Shown here: one piece after another, positions 59,740 to 64,000 of the stretch
Numbering within the stretch: the first letter of the stretch is position 1
How the letters are laid out: the number at the start of each line of letters is the position of its first letter
DNA from: UBA2943 sp946534895
GTDB taxonomy: Bacteria > Bacillota > Clostridia > Christensenellales > Aristaeellaceae
Reading direction: 5' to 3'
DNA: 64,000 bases
Assembly (NCBI GenBank): GCA_946534895.1
Contig: CAMNDE010000007.1
Coordinates: forward strand, 1-64,000
Translations under genes and position numbers: made by a program
Notes under the pieces: generated by a model
Seen by the model: the letters and a program-made list of their open reading frames with translations, nothing else
What the model was told of the DNA's origin: nothing
The model's database searches: none

Positions 59740-61299
59740 ATGCATTCAGTTCTGATCCGCGGCGGCACCATTGTGGACGGTACCGGACGTGCGGGCTATC
59801 AAGCCGATCTCGCCGTGCACAACGGCGTGATCACAGACATCGGGAACCTGAAAGGCGATTCAGCCGATGAAATCCTGAGCGCCGACGGCCTTGTCGTGGC
59901 CCCGGGTTTTTTCGATGCCCACGCGCATTCCGATACCGCTTTCGTCCGAGACAGCAGCGGAGCTTCCAAGCTGTATCAGGGCATTACCACCGAGATTTCC
60001 GGCAACTGCGGAGACAGCCCTTTTCCCTGCGCCGAAGGCAGTGAAGACCGTGAAGCCTGGCTCTGCCCTTCCATGGATGCCATGCTCCGCCGATTTGAGA
60101 CCGAAGGCTGGAGCATGGCCGTGAATCAGGCCATGCTGGTGGGACACGGAACCCTGCGCCAGGCCGTGATGGGCGACAGCGGCCGCACAGCTGAGGATGA
60201 AGAAATCCACCGGATGCAGCTTCTTCTGGACCGGGAAATGCGCAGCGGGGCCTGGGGCCTGTCCCTGGGGCTGGAGTATGCACCGGGGTGCTTTGCCGAT
60301 CAGCGGGAGCTCAATGCCCTGGGAAGCATTGTCCGGAAATATCACGGACTCATGCCCTGCCACATGCGCAGTGAAGGTCTCCGGATCGAAGAGGCTGTCC
60401 GGGAGCTGCTTGAAGCTGGCCGTGCCTCCGGAGCGCATGTGCACGTCTCCCACCTGAAGCTGGACAACTACCGCGTGCATGGGCGCGCGGACATGGTATG
60501 GAGCATGCTGGAACAAGCACGCGCCGAGGGGATTGAGGTCACAGCCGACATGTACCCCTACACGGCCTCCTGCACCACCCTATCCATCCGCTGCCCCAGG
60601 TGGGCCATGGACGGTGGAACAGAGGGCCTTTTGCAGGTGCTTCAGGGACCGCGCCGCGGAGAGGTCGTCGCCGGCATCCGGGAACATTATTTCAATGCCG
60701 AGCGCGCCGAAACATGCCTGTTCTGTGATGACCGGGGAACCTGGCCGGAACTCGTGGGCAGAACGCTCCGCGATGTGGCGGAAAACATGCTGCACACCAC
60801 GGACTATGCAGAGGCGGCAGCGGACATTCTCCTGCGCACCCGTGCACAGGTCTGGTGCATTTTCTTTGTCATGAGCGAGCAGGACATGCTCACGTTTCTC
60901 AGGCATGACGTGGGCATCGGGTCGGACGGCTGGGCGCTCCCCGGAGATCCTGCCAGGGTCGGAAGCCGGCCGCATCCCCGCTCCTACGGCGCCGTGGCGG
61001 AGTTCTTCCGTCTGGCCAGGGAGCAGCACATCTGTTCCCTGGAAGAGGCCGTACGCCGGGTCACCTCAAAGGCGGCTGCCGTCATGGGCATGACGGACCG
61101 CGGCACGCTCGCCCCGGGGAAAACAGCAGATATCACCGTGTTTGATCCCCGGACCATCGCGCCCAGGGCCACCTACCTGGATCCGGTGCAGCTGGCTGAA
61201 GGCGTGGAGCATGTGCTGATCCGCGGCGGCATTGCCCTGCGCAATGGCTGCCAGACCGAATACCGGGGCGGACAGTTCCTGCGCAAGACAGGTGCCTGA
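59740..61299 (+). CDS. N-acyl-D-amino-acid deacylase family amidohydrolase
   Basis: A 519-residue metal-dependent amidohydrolase of the D-aminoacylase type. HAH (61-63) starts the metal site, within FFDAHAHSD. GITTEISGNCGDSPFP, PCHMRSEG, VHVSHLKLDNYR (metal His) and GIGSDGWALPGD (catalytic Asp) follow in family order, and LAPGKTADITVFDP closes the small beta domain. It probably hydrolyses N-acyl-D-amino acids, perhaps from peptidoglycan or host material. RBS GGGAGGA precedes the ATG. Ends before a bidirectional terminator. Confidence 0.9.
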   Translation: MHSVLIRGGTIVDGTGRAGYQADLAVHNGVITDIGNLKGDSADEILSADGLVVAPGFFDAHAHSDTAFVRDSSGASKLYQGITTEISGNCGDSPFPCAEGSEDREAWLCPSMDAMLRRFETEGWSMAVNQAMLVGHGTLRQAVMGDSGRTAEDEEIHRMQLLLDREMRSGAWGLSLGLEYAPGCFADQRELNALGSIVRKYHGLMPCHMRSEGLRIEEAVRELLEAGRASGAHVHVSHLKLDNYRVHGRADMVWSMLEQARAEGIEVTADMYPYTASCTTLSIRCPRWAMDGGTEGLLQVLQGPRRGEVVAGIREHYFNAERAETCLFCDDRGTWPELVGRTLRDVAENMLHTTDYAEAAADILLRTRAQVWCIFFVMSEQDMLTFLRHDVGIGSDGWALPGDPARVGSRPHPRSYGAVAEFFRLAREQHICSLEEAVRRVTSKAAAVMGMTDRGTLAPGKTADITVFDPRTIAPRATYLDPVQLAEGVEHVLIRGGIALRNGCQTEYRGGQFLRKTGA

Positions 61300-61326
61300 A
61301 CCATGCATATATCAAAAGCACGTACG

Positions 61327-61366
61327 AAAAATCCCCTGGACCGTGTCCAGGGGATGCCTTTGTTTT
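61327..61366. terminator. Bidirectional terminator
   Basis: An 11-bp perfect stem ATCCCCTGGAC/GTCCAGGGGAT (61331-61341 with 61345-61355) with a 3-base loop between convergent genes. The minus-strand side continues TTTTCG, the plus side GCCTTTGTTTT. Confidence 0.88.
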
Positions 61367-61373
61367 CAGCCGT

Positions 61374-61706
61374 TTATTTCAGGAAGTCTTCGCGCATCGG
61401 GGCAAACATGTCCAGAAGGACGCCCTTTTCCAGGCATACCGTGCCATGCTTTTCGCCGGCGGGCACGCAGATGGAATCGCCCACATTCAGTTCCACGGCT
61501 TCGCCGTCAATGGAATAGCTGAACTTCCCCGAAAGCACATAGCTGATCTGGGTGTGCGGATGCGTGTGCACACTGCCCTCCGCTCCGGTCTCAAAGGCCA
61601 CTTCCACAGCCATGATCTCAGGATTGTACGCCAGCACCCGCCGGCATACGCCTCCGCCCAGGTCACGGAAGGAAATCTCACTGTTTCTGGCTACATAACC
61701 CTTCAT
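61374..61706 (-). CDS. Cupin-domain protein, 110 aa
   Basis: Small single-domain cupin. HTHPHTQISYVLSGKF holds the metal-binding histidines and VGDSICVPAGEKHGTVCLEKG the second motif. The form resembles cupins found with sugar catabolism or as auxiliary regulators. The ATG at 61706 has AAGGAGG at 8-base spacing, which rules out upstream frames. It lies 32 bases after the chromate transporter pair on the same strand. Confidence 0.87.
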   Translation of the reverse strand: MKGYVARNSEISFRDLGGGVCRRVLAYNPEIMAVEVAFETGAEGSVHTHPHTQISYVLSGKFSYSIDGEAVELNVGDSICVPAGEKHGTVCLEKGVLLDMFAPMREDFLK

Positions 61707-61738
61707 ATCCGTTTCCTCCTTCATATATGATCTTCGGA

Positions 61739-62305
61739 TCAGAACTTGAACACAATGCCCACCACAGCAGAAATGGCGATAAAGATCACAGGGCTCCACT
61801 TGAGCTTTCTCTGGCCTATAAAGATCAGCACGGCCAGGATCAGCGCCTTCCAGACAAACAAATCGCTCAGGGCGCCTGATGCCTCATAGGCGGCGATGTT
61901 CACCAGTGCCACCTTGGCCACGTTCACGCCGGCAGCGGTGATCATGGCAATGGAAGCCGGGCGCAGACCGTAAAACGCGCCTTCCACAAAGGGATTGTCC
62001 CGGAAGCGCTTCAGAAACTTGGCAATGATCAGAATGATGATCAGTGAGGGCAGGGCCAGGCCGATGGTCGCGAACACGCCGCCGAGAATGCCCGAGGTGC
62101 GGAACCCGGCGTAGGTGGACATATTGATGCCGATGGCTCCGGGCGTGGACTCGGAAACCGCGATCATGTCCGCAATGTCCGCATGAGAGAACCATCCGGT
62201 GTTGTTGGACATTTCATAGAGGAAGGGCAGGGTTGCAAGACCGCCGCCCACTGAAAACAGGCCGGTCTTCATGAACTCCAGGAACAGACGGAGAATCGTG
62301 CTCAT
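61739..62305 (-). CDS. Chromate transporter, second half-size subunit
   Basis: A 188-residue CHR-family protein. FMKTGLFSVGGGLATLPFLYEM then ESTPGAIGINMSTYAGF are the CHR domain signatures, with about five transmembrane segments. Half-size CHR proteins work as pairs, one copy in each orientation. Expressed with its partner (4-base overlap). True substrate may be an anion other than chromate. Confidence 0.92.
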   Translation of the reverse strand: MSTILRLFLEFMKTGLFSVGGGLATLPFLYEMSNNTGWFSHADIADMIAVSESTPGAIGINMSTYAGFRTSGILGGVFATIGLALPSLIIILIIAKFLKRFRDNPFVEGAFYGLRPASIAMITAAGVNVAKVALVNIAAYEASGALSDLFVWKALILAVLIFIGQRKLKWSPVIFIAISAVVGIVFKF

Positions 62306-62877
62306 GCCTTCTCCCCCTTTCCTGCCTTACGGTTTTTCATCATGGAAGCTGCAATGCCCACTACGCCGGCAATAATGACCAGCACTGCCGCCGGAATCTT
62401 GACCGGCAGCACGCCGGAAAACGCATTGAGCACAAAAATGATCAGATACAGAACAAACGTGAAGGGATCCACCACAGATTTTTTCCACAGACGGAGCACA
62501 GCCTGCACAATCAGGACGCAGACGCAGACGCGGATGCCCGCAAACGCGTGCTGGATCACTTCCAGCTGCGCAAAGTTGGTAAGAAACGCGGCAATGATCA
62601 GAATGATCACAATAGGTCCGGTCAGAAAACCCATGGTTGCTGCCAGGGCTCCGGGCACGCCCTTCCGCTTTTCCCCGATAAACGTGGAAACATTCAGGGC
62701 GATAATGCCGGGTGTACACTGCCCGATGGAAAAATAATCCCGCAGGTCATCCATGGTGGTCCAGTGCCTCTTGTCCACCAGTTCTCTTTCCAGGATCGGA
62801 AGCATGGCATAGCCGCCGCCAAAGGTCACGCATCCGATCTGTACAAACGTCCAGTACAGCTCCAGTAATTCTTTCAT
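62302..62877 (-). CDS. Chromate transporter, first half-size subunit
   Basis: A 191-residue CHR-family protein with FVQIGCVTFGGGYAMLPILEREL and IGQCTPGIIALNVSTFIGEKRKG, the family motifs, and five or so hydrophobic segments. The ATG at 62877 is fixed by AAGGAGGAG; an in-frame ATG further upstream lies in the promoter. Divergent from the LysR gene, which probably controls it. Confidence 0.92.
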   Translation of the reverse strand: MKELLELYWTFVQIGCVTFGGGYAMLPILERELVDKRHWTTMDDLRDYFSIGQCTPGIIALNVSTFIGEKRKGVPGALAATMGFLTGPIVIILIIAAFLTNFAQLEVIQHAFAGIRVCVCVLIVQAVLRLWKKSVVDPFTFVLYLIIFVLNAFSGVLPVKIPAAVLVIIAGVVGIAASMMKNRKAGKGEKA

Positions 62878-62901
62878 TGGCTGACTCCTCCTTACACCGG
62901 C

Positions 62902-62930
62902 ATTATACGGCAGGATCATCCATCCTTAAA
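62902..62930 (-). promoter_or_regulatory. Promoter of the chromate transporter operon
   Basis: On the minus strand TTTAAG (62930-62925), a 17-base spacer and a perfect TATAAT (62907-62902). It abuts the lysR promoter (62934-62962), so one bound regulator could affect both. Confidence 0.65.
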
Positions 62931-62933
62931 ATA

Positions 62934-62962
62934 TTGATTTTATGGATATCCCATATTATATT
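62934..62962 (+). promoter_or_regulatory. Promoter and probable operator of lysR
   Basis: TTGATT (62934-62939), a 17-base spacer and TATATT (62957-62962). The near-palindrome ATGGATATCCCAT (62942-62954) lies in the spacer and is a plausible LysR-type binding site with autoregulation; the operator call is inference. Confidence 0.65.
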
Positions 62963-62988
62963 TGTATGGATGAACAGGAGGGATGCCC

Positions 62989-63840
62989 ATGGAAATCCAT
63001 CAGCTCCGTCTTTTCCGGGAAGTCGTGGATGCGGGCAGCATCAGCGAAGCTGCCCGCCGTCTGAACCTGTCCCAGCCGCCCGTGAGCTATCATATCAAAA
63101 TGCTGGAGCAGGAGCTTCAGGTCACCCTTTTCCAGCGCGGCAGGCGCTCCATTGAACTGACCGAGGCCGGCCGGCTGCTCTATGAGCGCGCCGGTGCGCT
63201 TCTGGACATGGAAAGCACTGTATCCCGGGAAATCACCGAAGCCGGTTCCCGGCGCACGCTCCGCATCGGAGTGACGCCCACCACGGCCCCGATCCTGATC
63301 CCGGCCCTGGCTGTGCTCGGACGCGAGGATGCATCGCTGCGCTTTGAGGTCTTTGACGGTACCACCTTCCAGCTCAGGGATATGCTGGAAAAGCACCTTC
63401 TGGACTGCACCCTGATGCGCACCCCGGTGCATACGGAAGGATTCCCGGTGGCCTCCCTCGGCTCCGAGCCCTTCATCGCCGCAGGCCGGGATGCGCATTT
63501 TTCCGATCCCCAGTCCGCAACGCTCCCGGAGCTGGCCCTGGTCCCTGTAATCATCTACCGCAGGTATGAGACCCTGCTCCGCGGTGCGTTCCATGAGGCA
63601 GGACTCACGCCGGACATCCGCTGCATCTGCGATGATGCACGCACAGCCGTGCTCATGGCCCAGGAGGGCATGGGCGTTGCCCTGCTGCCGCTTTCCATTT
63701 CCCCGGCTCCCGGTGCCCTGCCCGTACGCATCATACGGGAAGCGCTCCTGGAGTCCGAGATTCTCTTTGTGCGCGGAAAAAATGCGGGCTCGGATGAGGT
63801 GCTCTCGCGTCTTGAGCGCCTCCTCATCCAGGCCCGCTGA
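62989..63840 (+). CDS. LysR family transcriptional regulator
   Basis: A 283-residue LysR protein with an N-terminal winged HTH (residues 2-60; FREVVDAGSISEAARRLNLSQPPVSYHIKMLEQELQ is split by the recognition helix) and a substrate-binding co-inducer domain (about 88-283). The start at 62989 is preferred over 62983 because AGGAGG then has 7-base spacing. Divergent from and probable regulator of the chromate-type transporter genes; ligand unknown. Confidence 0.93.
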   Translation: MEIHQLRLFREVVDAGSISEAARRLNLSQPPVSYHIKMLEQELQVTLFQRGRRSIELTEAGRLLYERAGALLDMESTVSREITEAGSRRTLRIGVTPTTAPILIPALAVLGREDASLRFEVFDGTTFQLRDMLEKHLLDCTLMRTPVHTEGFPVASLGSEPFIAAGRDAHFSDPQSATLPELALVPVIIYRRYETLLRGAFHEAGLTPDIRCICDDARTAVLMAQEGMGVALLPLSISPAPGALPVRIIREALLESEILFVRGKNAGSDEVLSRLERLLIQAR

Positions 63841-63847
63841 TATACGG

Positions 63848-64000
63848 TCAGATTCTCCTGAGCCAGACCGACAGGAACCGTCCCGCCGTGCGCAGGCCAT
63901 GCCCCAGCATTTCCCGGGGCGTCTGCACCGGCACATACAGACTCATGCGGCCGTCTTTCACAGAAAAGACGGCTTTTCCCTGTTCGTCAATCTTCACGCG
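63848..64000 (-). CDS. C-terminal fragment of a gene cut by the window edge
   Basis: An open frame of 50 codons plus TGA running off the right end, ending 8 bases after the convergent lysR stop. The visible part reads VKDGRMSLYVPVQTPREML then a basic end (GRFLSVWLRRI). Codon-position bias resembles neighbouring genes. Product not recognised. Confidence 0.5.
   Translation of the reverse strand, partial: RVKIDEQGKAVFSVKDGRMSLYVPVQTPREMLGHGLRTAGRFLSVWLRRI

Noticed and set aside
59323..59745. Minus-strand open frames in the gap before the amidohydrolase gene.
   Set aside because: No RBS, Arg/Cys-rich read-through composition, and overlap with both divergent gene starts.
61739..62877. The half-size chromate transporter genes as a frameshifted single gene.
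   Set aside because: Each half has its own start, the two overlap by 4 bases in the usual coupled manner, and paired half-size CHR genes are common.

Overview
The window looks like ordinary chromosome from a GC-rich (roughly 60 percent by eye) Gram-positive anaerobe of the Clostridia (Bacillota). The signs are strong AGGAGG-type ribosome binding sites, frequent TTGACA-17-TATAAT promoters, a T-box leader, a trpXYZ-type importer, a flavodiiron protein, and the conserved clostridial order rho - rpmE - DUF1385 - prmC - prfA - sua5. No phage, transposase, plasmid or CRISPR signature was seen, and coding density is high.

Layout. 1-0.75 kb: seven tRNA genes on the minus strand behind one clear promoter. 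1.3-7 kb: NAD(P)HX repair enzyme, a GH38-type glycosidase and a three-gene minus-strand operon (DUF1934, unknown, metallo-beta-lactamase fold). 7-17 kb: plus-strand housekeeping (ispE, xpaC-telA, coaE, a lytic transglycosylase overlapping an orphan solute-binding protein, prmA-rsmE-mtaB, hinT, rpsU). 17-24.5 kb: translation and transcription genes (a TRM11-like methylase, a Rho with altered ATPase motifs, rpmE, DUF1385, prmC, prfA, sua5). 24.5-27.7 kb: a tryptophan T-box and a three-gene ABC importer. 27.8-40.5 kb: flavodiiron protein, then sugar catabolism (NUDIX, TIM-barrel isomerase, an ankyrin-GH43 fusion, UxuB-like dehydrogenase, phosphohexomutase, GH94 phosphorylase, ribulokinase-like kinase with an embedded Kv-type channel). 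40.8-48 kb: flavin reductase, M48 protease, nitroreductase, exported proteins, HD hydrolase, gluzincin-like protein, NapH-like ferredoxin.

48-59.3 kb is the most unusual part. It holds RtcB RNA ligase with two WYL regulators, two nucleotidyltransferases resembling the RlaP/YcgL family linked to RNA repair, and an operon of a glycine-rich membrane protein, a tiny protein, a Lon-like AAA ATPase and a YbjN-like protein. I read it as a candidate RNA-damage or conflict-response locus, with unrelated-looking metabolic genes (beta-propeller, cupin, UroD-like) in between. 59.7-64 kb: D-aminoacylase-like amidohydrolase, cupin, split chromate transporter with a divergent LysR regulator, and one truncated gene at the edge.

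The strongest oddities are the Rho at the canonical rho-rpmE locus whose P-loop and catalytic glutamate are replaced, the RtcB/WYL/RlaP/AAA neighbourhood, the ankyrin-GH43 fusion, and the signal peptide encoded inside an upstream gene.
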